Of a DNA stretch of 64,000 nt, positions 50,354 to 58,424 are shown piece by piece. The notes under the pieces are model-generated. The model worked only from the letters and a program-made list of their open reading frames with translations. It made no database searches and was not told the origin of the DNA. The DNA lies in assembly GCF_014651115.1 (NCBI RefSeq), contig NZ_BMWG01000001.1, positions 558,001-622,000 on the forward strand. The letters run 5' to 3'. The number at the start of each line of letters is the position of its first letter. The stretch's first letter is position 1. Made by a program: the position numbers and the translations under genes. The stretch comes from Streptomyces inusitatus (GTDB taxonomy: Bacteria; Actinomycetota; Actinomycetes; Streptomycetales; Streptomycetaceae).

Positions 50354-50698
50354 TCAGGCGACAAAGGCCTGACCGCCGCCTTCGGCGACCATCGGGCGCT
50401 GGGCGGCCTCCCAGGCCAGCATCCCGCCCTCGATGTTCACCGCGTCGATCCCCTGCTGCACCAGATACTGCGTGACCTGCGCGGAGCGGCCGCCCACCCG
50501 GCACATCACATGGGCCCGGCGGCCGTCCGCCACCGCCTCGGTCACCTCGCCGAAACGGGCCACGAAATCGCTCATCGGGACATGCAGCGCGCCCTCGACA
50601 TGCCCGGCGGCCCACTCGTCGTTCTCTCGGACGTCCAGCACCAGACCGTCGGACGGCACCGCCGCGGCGTCCACCGAGGGCAGCGGGGCGAAGTTCAT
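50354..50698 (-). CDS. Rhodanese-domain protein
   Basis: This 114-residue single-domain sulfurtransferase has DGLVLDVRENDEWAAGHVEGALHVPMSDFVARF and active-site loop VMCRVGGRSAQVTQYLVQQG, with the nucleophilic Cys in a CRVGGR loop. It would transfer sulfane sulfur to cyanide, thiols or an acceptor in the cytoplasm. Its partner is unknown. It is convergent with the preceding dehydrogenase (30 bases between stops) and lies 100 bases downstream of the J-domain gene on the same strand. Confidence 0.9.
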   Translation of the reverse strand: MNFAPLPSVDAAAVPSDGLVLDVRENDEWAAGHVEGALHVPMSDFVARFGEVTEAVADGRRAHVMCRVGGRSAQVTQYLVQQGIDAVNIEGGMLAWEAAQRPMVAEGGGQAFVA

Positions 50699-50798
50699 GG
50701 GTCATGCCTTCTTTCGTGGGTACACGTCCGCGCGGTTCCGCGCGGCCATCTCGTCCGGCGGGCCGCCGCGTCACTCCGGCCGGGCAGCCCCGGAAAAC

Positions 50799-51632
50799 CT
50801 ACTCCACCAGTCCGGAGAGTTCCTTCTCCCGTTCGGCGACCTGGGCGAGCAGCTGCTCGGCGATCTCCTCCAGCAGCCGGTCCGGGTCGTCGGGGGCCAG
50901 CAGCATCATCGCCCCGATGGCGCTCTCCTCCAGCTCCTTGGCGACGGCGGCCAGCAGCTCCTTGCGCTGGGAGAGCCACTCCAGCCGGGCGTACAGCTCC
51001 TCGGCCTCGCTGAACCGGTGCTCGTCGGGCACCGGCCCGGCGTCCCACTCCTCGGCCAGCTCACGCAGTGTCTCGGCGTCGCCGAGGGCGTAGGCGGCGT
51101 TCACCCGGGTGATGAACTCCTCACGCCGCTGCCGCTCCGTATCGTCCTGCGCCAGATCCGGGTGCGCCTTGCGGACCAGCTCCCGGTAGCGCTTGCGGGC
51201 CTCCTCGCTGGGCCGCACCCGCTCGGGCGGGCGCACGGACTGGCCGCTCAGCATCGCGGCCGCCTCGGGCGGCAGCCCCTCGGAGTCCATCCAGCCGTGG
51301 AACAGCTCGTCGACCCCCGGCATGGGCAGCACGGCCGCCCGCGCCTCCTGGGCCCTGCGCCGGTCCTCCGGGTCACCGCTGCGCTCGGCGACGGCCTCGG
51401 CGATCCGGGCGTCCAGCTCGTCCAGCCGCGCGTACATCGGGCCGAGCTTCTGGTGATGCAGCCGGGAGAAGTTCTCGACCTCCACCCGGAACGTCTCCAG
51501 CGCGATCTCGAACTCGATCAGCGCCTGCTCCGCCGCACGCACCGCCGCTTCCAGCCGGGCCTCCGGCCGCTGGGCCGTGTGCTGTTCTTCGTCGTTCCGG
51601 GGCGTCGGCCCGCCGGGCGCATCCTGGGTCAC
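50799..51632 (-). CDS. J-domain-containing protein
   Basis: This 277-residue protein begins with an N-terminal helical region (about 20-90) predicted as coiled coil, rich in Glu and Arg with VRAAEQALIEFEIALETFRVEVENF. A J-domain (about 140-200) follows with EARKRYRELVRKAHPDLAQDD, including the HPD tripeptide, and VNAAYALGDAETLRELAEEW. It ends with another helix-rich segment (about 215-277). J-domains stimulate DnaK ATPase; the client here is unknown. The GTG at 51632 is the start. It is on the same strand as the DUF2252 gene upstream, 33 bases away. Confidence 0.8.
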   Translation of the reverse strand: MTQDAPGGPTPRNDEEQHTAQRPEARLEAAVRAAEQALIEFEIALETFRVEVENFSRLHHQKLGPMYARLDELDARIAEAVAERSGDPEDRRRAQEARAAVLPMPGVDELFHGWMDSEGLPPEAAAMLSGQSVRPPERVRPSEEARKRYRELVRKAHPDLAQDDTERQRREEFITRVNAAYALGDAETLRELAEEWDAGPVPDEHRFSEAEELYARLEWLSQRKELLAAVAKELEESAIGAMMLLAPDDPDRLLEEIAEQLLAQVAEREKELSGLVE

Positions 51633-51665
51633 CCGCTCAGCCTACGGGCGCGGCGCGACCCGCCG

Positions 51666-53102
51666 TCACACCCCCAGCTCGGCGGCGGTACGGCCGGTCT
51701 TGACCGCCCGCAGCAGATCGGCGTGATCCGCCTCCGTACGGTCCGCGTACACCACCGCGAAACGGGCCAGGGCCGCGTCCAGCTCCTCGCTCTTTCCGCA
51801 GTAGCCGGCGATGATCCTCGGGTCGGCGCTGTGGGAGTGGGCGCGGGCCAGCAGCGCACCGGTCATCCGGCCGTAGTCGTCGAGCTGTCCGGGCGTGAGC
51901 GCCGCCGGATCCACACTGCCCTTGCGGTTGCGGAACTGCCGCACCTGGAAGGGCCGGCCGCCGACCGTGGTCCAGCCGAGCAGAATGTCGCTGACCACCT
52001 GCATCCGCTTCTGCCCCAGCACCACCCGGCGGCCCTCGTGGGCCGCCTCCGGGGCCGGGAAGCCGGACGCCGCCAGATGCGGCAGCAGCGCCGAGGCGCG
52101 CGCCTCCTTCACTTGGAGCACCAGCGGATCGCCCCGGTGGTCGAGCAGCAGCACCACATAGGAGCGGTTGCCGACGCTTCCCGTGCCCACCAGCCGGAAC
52201 GCCACATCGTGGATCTCGTAGCGGGCCAGCAGCGGCAGACGGTCCTCCGACACCGTGCCCAGATACTCCTCCAGCGAGGCGGCGACGGCGGCCGCCTCCC
52301 CGTCGGGCACCCGGCGCAGCACCGGGGGCGCGTCCACGAAGCGCCGCCGCTCGCCCAGGCCGTCGGAGAAGATCTCGGTGGCCTTGGCGGCGAAACGCGC
52401 GCTGGTGTTGTTGCGGGCCTTCTCCGAGACGCGTTCCAGGGTGCCGAGCAGATCGCGCGCGTCGGTGTGGGAGACCAGCTCCTCGTCCGCGATCGCGTTC
52501 CAGGCGTCCAGGGCGGGCAGTCGCGCCAGCAGCCGCATGGTGCGCCGGTAGGCCCCCATGGCGTCGAAGGCGGCGGCCCGGCAGACGTTCTCGTCCGCGC
52601 CCGCCGCCCGCCCCGCGAGCACCAGCGAGGCCGCGAGCCGCTTGACGTCCCACTCCCACGGGCCGACGGCGGTCTCGTCGAAGTCGTTGAGGTCGATGAC
52701 CAGCCGGCCCCGGGCGTCGCCGTAGAGGCCGAAGTTGGCGGCATGGGCGTCACCGCAGATCTGGGCACGCACCCCGGTGACGGGGGTGCCCACCAGGTCG
52801 TGGGCCATCAGACCGGCCGAGCCGCGCAGAAAGGCGAACGGCGAGGCGGCCATCCTGCCCACCCGTATCGGCGTCAGCCCCGGCACCCGGCCGCGGCTGG
52901 ACTCCTCGACGGCCTCGGCCGCTCCGGGGCGGTTCACCGAGCGCACCAGGGAGTCGTGCGAGGCCCGGGGGATCCGGCTCCGCAGCGCCTTGCCCCGTTC
53001 CTTCATCGCGGCCCCGGCGTCGCCGTCCCGACGGCGGGCGAAGCCCGGCACCACCGGAATGCGTTCCGTCCGCTGTTCCCGCTCCGTCTGGGCCTCGCTC
53101 AT
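51666..53102 (-). CDS. DUF2252 family protein (kinase-like fold)
   Basis: This 478-residue protein has the DUF2252 hallmark MAASPFAFLRGSAGLMAHDL and ICGDAHAANFGLYGDARGRLVIDLNDFDE. The GDAHxxNFG...DxNDFDE pair resembles the Brenner/APH catalytic loop and metal motif, so it may be an atypical small-molecule kinase. The C-terminal half has VVLGQKRMQVVSDILLGWTTVGGRPFQVRQFRNRKGSVD. The first 40 residues are charged and likely flexible. The substrate and role are unknown. Start ATG 53102. It is followed by the J-domain gene; a parS lies between this gene and the response regulator, 100 bases before its start. Confidence 0.85.
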   Translation of the reverse strand: MSEAQTEREQRTERIPVVPGFARRRDGDAGAAMKERGKALRSRIPRASHDSLVRSVNRPGAAEAVEESSRGRVPGLTPIRVGRMAASPFAFLRGSAGLMAHDLVGTPVTGVRAQICGDAHAANFGLYGDARGRLVIDLNDFDETAVGPWEWDVKRLAASLVLAGRAAGADENVCRAAAFDAMGAYRRTMRLLARLPALDAWNAIADEELVSHTDARDLLGTLERVSEKARNNTSARFAAKATEIFSDGLGERRRFVDAPPVLRRVPDGEAAAVAASLEEYLGTVSEDRLPLLARYEIHDVAFRLVGTGSVGNRSYVVLLLDHRGDPLVLQVKEARASALLPHLAASGFPAPEAAHEGRRVVLGQKRMQVVSDILLGWTTVGGRPFQVRQFRNRKGSVDPAALTPGQLDDYGRMTGALLARAHSHSADPRIIAGYCGKSEELDAALARFAVVYADRTEADHADLLRAVKTGRTAAELGV

Positions 53103-53210
53103 GATGTGCGGCCTCCCCCGTCGTCGTGTACCTGTTCACCGGTTCACCGGCTTTGGCCCAGACCGTACCCGCGCGACGGGCTCGGCAGCAGGGGCCTACC
53201 GCCCCGGCCG

Positions 53211-53234
53211 CCCCTGTTTCACGTGAAACAGGGG
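53211..53234. promoter_or_regulatory. ParB-binding site (parS), perfect, intergenic
   Basis: A 24-bp perfect palindrome centred on the TGTTTCACGTGAAACA core (53215-53230) extends with CCCC/GGGG arms. It lies between the response regulator stop (53239) and the DUF2252 gene start (53102). It is 21.8 kb from the first parS, typical of the oriC-region cluster. Confidence 0.93.
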
Positions 53235-53238
53235 ACGC

Positions 53239-53904
53239 TCAGCCGCCCAGGCCCGCGTCCCGCGCCAGCAGCGCGGCCTGCACCCGGTTCTCGCACTCCA
53301 GCTTCGCCAGGATCCGGCTGACGTAGGTCTTCACAGTGGCCTCGCTCATATGGAGCCGCCTGCCCGCGTCGGCGTTGGAGAGCCCCTCGCCCAGCAGTGA
53401 GAGCACATCCAGCTCCCGGGTGCTGAGCTGGGACACCAGGGTCCTCGCCTGCTCGTTGCGGGCCATGGACCGCCCGGAGGCCAGCTGGTCCACCACATGC
53501 CGGGTGGCGGCGGGCGAGAGATAGGCGTCGCCGACGGCGGCCGCCCGGACCGCGCCTATCAGCTCCGCGGGGGCGGTGTCCTTCAGCAGGAAACCCGCGC
53601 CGCCGGACTCCAGCGCCCGCAGCACATTGTCCCGCTCACCGAAGGTCGTGAGGATGACGACCCGCGCCGAGGGGACCGCCCTGCGCAGCTCCGCCATGGC
53701 CGTGAGCCCGTCCATCACGGGCATCTGGATGTCCAGCAGCACCACATCGGCGCCGTGCGCGCGCACCAGCTCGATCGCCTCGCGCCCGTTCGACGCCTCG
53801 GCGACCACCTCGATCTGCCGGTCCGAGGTGAGGATCATCCGGATCCCGGCCCTGATCAACGGCTCGTCGTCGGCGATGACGACCCGAATCGGCGCACCCG
53901 TCAT
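53239..53904 (-). CDS. NarL/LuxR-type response regulator
   Basis: This 221-residue regulator from ATG 53904 (MTGAPIRVVIADDEP) has a receiver domain with Asp12-Asp13 acidic pair, phospho-acceptor Asp58 in VVLLDIQMPVMDG, Thr in VVILTTFGERD and Lys in GFLLKDTAPAELIGA. The LuxR HTH (about 155-215) has LSTRELDVLSLLGEGLSNADAGRRLHMSEATVKTYVSRILAKL. It is encoded downstream of its presumed partner kinase (54081-55853) with a 176-base gap that contains octamer repeats. The pair resembles cell-envelope stress two-component systems, but the signal is unknown. Confidence 0.9.
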   Translation of the reverse strand: MTGAPIRVVIADDEPLIRAGIRMILTSDRQIEVVAEASNGREAIELVRAHGADVVLLDIQMPVMDGLTAMAELRRAVPSARVVILTTFGERDNVLRALESGGAGFLLKDTAPAELIGAVRAAAVGDAYLSPAATRHVVDQLASGRSMARNEQARTLVSQLSTRELDVLSLLGEGLSNADAGRRLHMSEATVKTYVSRILAKLECENRVQAALLARDAGLGG

Positions 53905-54020
53905 GTCCACCCTCACACCCGCCCCTGTACACCGGCGGGCTCGTCCCGTCCGCGGTCCCGACGGCCGTGCGAGACCCGGCCGACCGTGCCCCAAGACTGC
54001 ACCACCGGCCCCCGGGACCG

Positions 54021-54076
54021 CCCGGCGACCCGACAACCCGGCAACCCGGCGACCCGGCGACCCGGCGACCCGGTCC
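54021..54076. repeat. 8-bp tandem repeat in the kinase-regulator gap
   Basis: Seven octamers of CCCGGCGA, the second, third and last diverged, lie between the histidine kinase stop and the response regulator start. They form a GC-rich slippage-prone tract that is likely in the transcript between the two genes. Confidence 0.85.
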
Positions 54077-54080
54077 GGGC

Positions 54081-55853
54081 CTACCGGACGACGTCGTACG
54101 CCTTCTTCTCCACCAGCACCCCGTCCCGGAAGCAGAACCGGAACACCGGCTCCTCCTCATAGCTCTCCGAGCTCTCCGAGGACATCAGCACCAGACAGCT
54201 GGAGTCCGGCGGCCGCTTCGGGCCCTTGCCGGTCAGCCCGGTCGTCACGACGGTCTCCCCGCTCGGCAGCCGGCCGCGCACCGACTCCTCGCTCTCCCCG
54301 ACCGTCACCTGGTCGTACTCGGCCCGGTCGATCATGCCCTCGTCCATCGAGTCCATCAGGAACACCACCCCGCCGACGGCAGCCGCGGCCAGCAGCGCCA
54401 ACGCCACCATGGCGATGCCGCAGCCCAGCCCGAGACCGCTCAGCCTCGGACGCGGCCGGCCCGACGGCGGTGCGGGCAGCCCGGCCGGACCGCCCGGCGC
54501 CGCCCACCCCTGGACACTCCAGTCCATGGCCCGCGGCCCGCCCTCGTGCACGGCGTTCGGCGACGCCCCGGGAAAGGCCCCGGGAAGGTCCTCCTCCGCC
54601 ACCAGCGGCGACGCCTCCACCACCCCGTACGGCAACACCCCGGCCACCCGGAACCCGCCGCCCGGGGTCGGCCCCGCGTGCACCATGCCGCCGACCAGCC
54701 GGGCCCGCTCGCGCAGCCCGGTCAGCCCCTGGCCACCGCTGACCGCGTCCCCGGCGGCGGCCGTCGCCGGACCGCTGACGATCTCGGCGACCAGGGAATC
54801 CGGCTCGTACCGCAGCTCCACCGCTATCGGGGCGCCGGGAGCGTGCTTATAGGCATTGGTCAGCGCCTCCTGCACAATCCTGTACGCGGCGTGATCGGCC
54901 GCCGCGGCCAGGGGCCGCACCTCACCGCTGCGCCGCAGCTCCACCGTGTTGCCGGCCGCCCGCGCGGCCTCCACCAGCTCCCCGACGCCCGCGGTGCCCC
55001 GCGCGGCCCGGCCCGTCTCCTCCACCGGGGCGGGCGTCCCCGCGACCCCGTCCCGCAGGATCCCGACGACTTCGCGCAGCTCGTGCATGGCGGTCACCGA
55101 GGCGTTCCGCAGCACCCCGACCGCCTCCCGCTGCCGGCCGGTCAGCTCGGGATCGACCTCCAGCGCCCCGGTGTGCACGGCGATCAGCGCCAGCTGATGC
55201 CCCAGGCTGTCGTGCATGTCCTGGGCGATCCGCTGCCGCTCCACGAGCCGTGCCTGCCCCGCGACCATCTGGCGCTCCCACAGCAGCTGGGCGTTGCGCT
55301 CCTGCAAGGCGTGCAGCAGGGTCTGCCGCTGGCTCCAGTGCCGGCTGGACAGCCCCGGTATGACGGTCGTCGCCAGAAAGGCGAGCGTGAGCAGCAGCGC
55401 CGTCTCGACGGCCTGCTGCACCTCGGACCAGTTGGTCAGCGCCACCGTGCCCATGAAGACGACATACGCGCCGGTGAACGCCGCCAGCGCCCGGCGCGCG
55501 CCCGCGATCCGGCGGCCCGCCGACCATCCGACCACCATCTCCAGCAGGATCAGCCCGACGACCTCCACGGAGAGCGCGGTGGTGACCAGCAGCACCGGCA
55601 CGGGCAGCCGACGGCGCAGCAGCGAGAGCACCGCCGCGGCGGTGCCGACGCCGAGGAGCCGCAGCGTCCCGCCCTCGATCAGCTCCTCGACACCGACCAC
55701 CAGCAGCGCCAGCACCAGCGCGAGCACCAGCTCCACGCCCATCCCGCGCCGGGGCATCGCGGGCGCCCCCTGATGCGGCGACCACGGCTCCGGCGCGCCC
55801 AGCCACGCCCAGCCCGCGCGTATCCCGGCCAGAACTCTCGATGAGACCTTCAC
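54081..55853 (-). CDS. Histidine kinase with additional C-terminal membrane segment and tail
   Basis: This 590-residue kinase has about four to five N-terminal membrane helices (about 38-170). Its HisKA_3 helix has VERQRIAQDMHDSLGHQLALIAVHTGALE, with phospho-acceptor His214, and its HATPase domain (about 290-385) has AYRIVQEALTNAYKHAPGA and GGQGLTGLRERARLVGG. A Pro/Gly/Ser-rich linker (about 400-465) then leads to a further membrane helix (about 472-500, LGCGIAMVALALLAAAAVGGVVFLM) and a 90-residue C-terminal domain with DRAEYDQVTVGESEESVRGRL and two cysteines (SSCLVLMS, FRFCFRDG), reminiscent of SmpA/BamE-type small lipoprotein domains. A periplasmic-type domain after the ATPase is unusual. 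ATG 55853. Confidence 0.85.
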   Translation of the reverse strand: MKVSSRVLAGIRAGWAWLGAPEPWSPHQGAPAMPRRGMGVELVLALVLALLVVGVEELIEGGTLRLLGVGTAAAVLSLLRRRLPVPVLLVTTALSVEVVGLILLEMVVGWSAGRRIAGARRALAAFTGAYVVFMGTVALTNWSEVQQAVETALLLTLAFLATTVIPGLSSRHWSQRQTLLHALQERNAQLLWERQMVAGQARLVERQRIAQDMHDSLGHQLALIAVHTGALEVDPELTGRQREAVGVLRNASVTAMHELREVVGILRDGVAGTPAPVEETGRAARGTAGVGELVEAARAAGNTVELRRSGEVRPLAAAADHAAYRIVQEALTNAYKHAPGAPIAVELRYEPDSLVAEIVSGPATAAAGDAVSGGQGLTGLRERARLVGGMVHAGPTPGGGFRVAGVLPYGVVEASPLVAEEDLPGAFPGASPNAVHEGGPRAMDWSVQGWAAPGGPAGLPAPPSGRPRPRLSGLGLGCGIAMVALALLAAAAVGGVVFLMDSMDEGMIDRAEYDQVTVGESEESVRGRLPSGETVVTTGLTGKGPKRPPDSSCLVLMSSESSESYEEEPVFRFCFRDGVLVEKKAYDVVR

Positions 55854-55910
55854 GTCGGCACCCTAGGCGGCCGTCTGCGCGCCCGGCCGCCCACTTTCGT
55901 CCCCCGCCGC

Positions 55911-55926
55911 CACGACGAAGGTCGTG
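55911..55926. other. Small hairpin between the PCP-thioesterase and kinase genes
   Basis: CACGAC-GAAG-GTCGTG forms a 6-bp stem with a 4-nt loop. It lies in the 130-bp gap after the PCP-TE stop and before the kinase start, both on the minus strand. It may be a weak terminator for the biosynthetic operon; there is no stronger candidate here. Confidence 0.35.
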
Positions 55927-55983
55927 CGACCGCCCGGGCCGGAAGCAGCGCCACGGCTGCCCCGCAGAGCGAGGGACGCGGCG

Positions 55984-56967
55984 TCAGCGACTCGCCGCCG
56001 GACCCGGCACCGCCGTCAGGTGCGCGGCGACACGACTCACGATTTCCTCTTCCGCGGAGTGGAGAAAGAAATGGTCACCGGAAATCTCATGGGCCGAGAA
56101 TGAGGACCCGGTATATGCACGCCACTGTTTCATGATGGTTTCGCCGGCATCGGGGTCGGCACTGCCGTGGAGGGCGAGAACAGGGCAGCCTATATCAGCT
56201 TTTCCATATGGACGATAATTGTCCAGTATGGAATAGTCGGCCCGGATCACTGGAATATAGATCTCCATCAGCTCATCGTTCGCCAGAAGCTCGGGCGGGG
56301 TTCCGCGCAACTCTCGCAGTCGATTACGGAACTCATGGTCGGGGCGGTCGAAAACCGGCGTCTCGGGCGTTGCCAGATGAGGCGGCCTACAGGCGGACAC
56401 CACAAGAGAGCTGGGCCCCGGCAGACCGTCCGAGACCAGCCTCTTACCGAGTTCATAGGCCAGGATCGCGCCGAAGCTGTGGCCGAACAGGCCATAGGGG
56501 GAACCACTGGTGTCAATCGCCGCCGAGAGGTCGTCCAGCAGCTCGCGCAGGCCGGAGAGCGGCCTGTCCATGCAGCGGGAGCCCCGGCCCGGCAACTCGA
56601 CCGGTATGACGTTGAGGAACTCCGGGGCGACGGATTTCCAGCCGTCGTAGACACGGGCGGAGCATCCGGCGTAAGGCAGACAGTAGAGATTGAATTTCTG
56701 TCGCCCACCCGGAACCGGCGCAGGAATAATTTCCTCGACCCGTGAGGCCAGCGCCGTCACAGTCGGATGATGAAATATATCCTGAAGTGGGACCTTGAAT
56801 CCCAGCCGCTCTGTGAGCGCACGCTGAAGCTGAACAAGCAGCATCGAATTTCCGCCCGCGTCGAAGAAATTCTCTTCTTCTCGCACGGAATCCAGCTCCA
56901 GGGTCTGCGACCACGCTTCAAGGATGGCCTCCCGGCGCATTCCTTCCGGCAGCACGAGGCGAGTCAT
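55984..56967 (-). CDS. Carrier protein-thioesterase didomain (PCP-TE)
   Basis: This 327-residue protein from ATG 56967 (MTRLVLPEGMRREAILEAW) has a carrier domain (about 8-82) with phosphopantetheine Ser41 in FFDAGGNSMLLVQLQRAL, then a TE domain (about 88-318) with YCLPYAGCSARVYDGW, nucleophile Ser164 in LFGHSFGAILAYELG, Asp in VLALHGSADPDAG and His in ISGDHFFLHSA. The TE resembles type II editing thioesterases in its GHSFGA motif and in the LPGRGSR segment. The reading frame is open upstream to 57354, but that region lies inside the adenylation gene. It is last in the six-gene operon, 16 bases after it. It may release the final product or free a shunt acyl group from the carrier. Confidence 0.88.
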   Translation of the reverse strand: MTRLVLPEGMRREAILEAWSQTLELDSVREEENFFDAGGNSMLLVQLQRALTERLGFKVPLQDIFHHPTVTALASRVEEIIPAPVPGGRQKFNLYCLPYAGCSARVYDGWKSVAPEFLNVIPVELPGRGSRCMDRPLSGLRELLDDLSAAIDTSGSPYGLFGHSFGAILAYELGKRLVSDGLPGPSSLVVSACRPPHLATPETPVFDRPDHEFRNRLRELRGTPPELLANDELMEIYIPVIRADYSILDNYRPYGKADIGCPVLALHGSADPDAGETIMKQWRAYTGSSFSAHEISGDHFFLHSAEEEIVSRVAAHLTAVPGPAASR

Positions 56968-56983
56968 GGAAGAGTTCTCCCGG

Positions 56984-58420
56984 TTAGATCGGTTCACTTC
57001 CGGCCAGGGCGACACGGTCGACCTTTCCGGCAGTCGTTCGGGGGAGGGACGGAAGGACGGAGATACGGGCGGGAGAGTGGCTGTGCGGCAGCCGGTCCCG
57101 CATCCAGCTCTTGATCTCCGGCTCACTCGCCTGCTCCGCGACCACATACGCCGCGATGAAGGCCCGGCTCGGGCGATCGCCGTCGCGCAGAAGAGCCACC
57201 GCCTGGGAGACCTTGGGGTGTTCCTCCAGGACAGCCTCGATCTCTCCCAGCTCGATCCGGTGACCGCGCAGCTTGATCTGCCCATCCGTTCGGCCGAGGA
57301 ACACCAGGGATCCGTCGGCCCGCCGGCGCGCCCTGTCGCCGGTGCGGTAGGCAAGCACTCGGCCGTGCGGTGTCTGGCGGTGGCAGAACCTTTCGCTCGT
57401 CAGCAGCGGGCTTCGGAAGTAACCCTTCGCGAGCCCGGCACCGTAGAGCAGGATCTCGCCTTCGCCGGAATCCTCCCGGCCCTCATTGCCCTCGTTGTCC
57501 AGGCAGACGAAGCTGCCCGGGAGCGGCGACCCCAGCGTGATCGTGTCATCGGTATCGATCTTGGCCGCAGTGGCCCAGATGGTGGCTTCGGTGGGGCCGT
57601 AGAGGTTCCACAGTTCCTTGCAGGCGGGCACGAGCTGGCGCGCCAGGGCCGGGCTCAGCGCCTCGCCGCCGCACCAGACCCGGCTTCCGCCCGCTCCGTT
57701 CCAGGTACCCGTGGTCACCAGCCGCCAGAAGCTCGGTGTCGCCTGCACCACATCCGGGGCGTGCGTGTCCAGGAAGTCGACGAACACATCCGGATCGAGC
57801 CGGGCGTCGCCGGGCGCCGCGATGAGCCGGGCGCCGACGGTGAGGGGCAGGAGCATCTCGGCCATGGAGATGTCGAAGGAGAGCGCCGTCATCGCGACCA
57901 TGGATTCCCCGGAATTCAGTCCAGGGGTGTGTGCGAGGCCGGAGAGCCGGTCGAGCAGGGCCTCATGGCCGACCATGACGCCCTTGGGCGCACCGGTTGA
58001 GCCGGAGGTGTAGATCACATAGGCCACGTCGTGCAGCGCGTCCTCGGCGTCGTACCCCAGCTCCGCGACATCGAACTCGCACTCCGCACCCGCACCCGCA
58101 CCCGCACCCGCACCGATCAGCAGCGAGGGCCGGGCGTCCGACAGGATCCTGTTCCGGTGCTCCGGGGGACTCTGCCGGTTCACCGGGAGCACCGCGCAAC
58201 CGGCCCGCGCCGCGGCGAGCATCGCGACGGCGCCGCTGACCGGGCTGTCGGTGTCGAGTGCCACCAGCGAACCCCGGGGCGCCCCGCGGCCGATGATCAC
58301 AGAGAGGTCGGCGGCGCGCTCCATCACTTCGCGGTACGAGTACGAGTGCGCGCCGACGGCAGCGATGGCCTCAGGGGCTTTCCGCGCCTGTTCGTGGACG
58401 ACGTCCCAGATGGTCCGCAT
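56984..58420 (-). CDS. Free-standing adenylation enzyme (amino acid-activating type)
   Basis: This 478-residue ANL-superfamily enzyme makes an aminoacyl-AMP. Core motifs: YVIYTSGSTGAPKGVMVGH (A3), SFDISMAEML (A4), NLYGPTEATIWATA (A5), GEILLYGAGLAKGYF (A6), YRTGDRARR (A7), GQIKLRGHRIELGEIEAVL (A8) and TTAGKVDRVAL with the A10 Lys. By hand alignment to GrsA the specificity line is D-I-A-Q-V-C-L-I-W; this partly matches glycine-type codes (D-I-L-Q-L-G-L-I-W) but is not decisive. A loop (GAGAGAGAE) is encoded by a GCACCC hexamer tract (58086-58115). It has no carrier domain of its own, so it may load the PCP of the downstream PCP-TE gene. Start ATG 58420, 4 bases after the A-PCP stop. Confidence 0.87.
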   Translation of the reverse strand: MRTIWDVVHEQARKAPEAIAAVGAHSYSYREVMERAADLSVIIGRGAPRGSLVALDTDSPVSGAVAMLAAARAGCAVLPVNRQSPPEHRNRILSDARPSLLIGAGAGAGAGAECEFDVAELGYDAEDALHDVAYVIYTSGSTGAPKGVMVGHEALLDRLSGLAHTPGLNSGESMVAMTALSFDISMAEMLLPLTVGARLIAAPGDARLDPDVFVDFLDTHAPDVVQATPSFWRLVTTGTWNGAGGSRVWCGGEALSPALARQLVPACKELWNLYGPTEATIWATAAKIDTDDTITLGSPLPGSFVCLDNEGNEGREDSGEGEILLYGAGLAKGYFRSPLLTSERFCHRQTPHGRVLAYRTGDRARRRADGSLVFLGRTDGQIKLRGHRIELGEIEAVLEEHPKVSQAVALLRDGDRPSRAFIAAYVVAEQASEPEIKSWMRDRLPHSHSPARISVLPSLPRTTAGKVDRVALAGSEPI

Positions 58421-58424
58421 GAGG

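Noticed and set aside
55984..57354. A longer PCP-TE with an extra N-terminal region
   Set aside because: The extra 129 residues are antisense-like Ser/Arg-rich shadow of the adenylation gene; ATG at 56967 fits the carrier domain.
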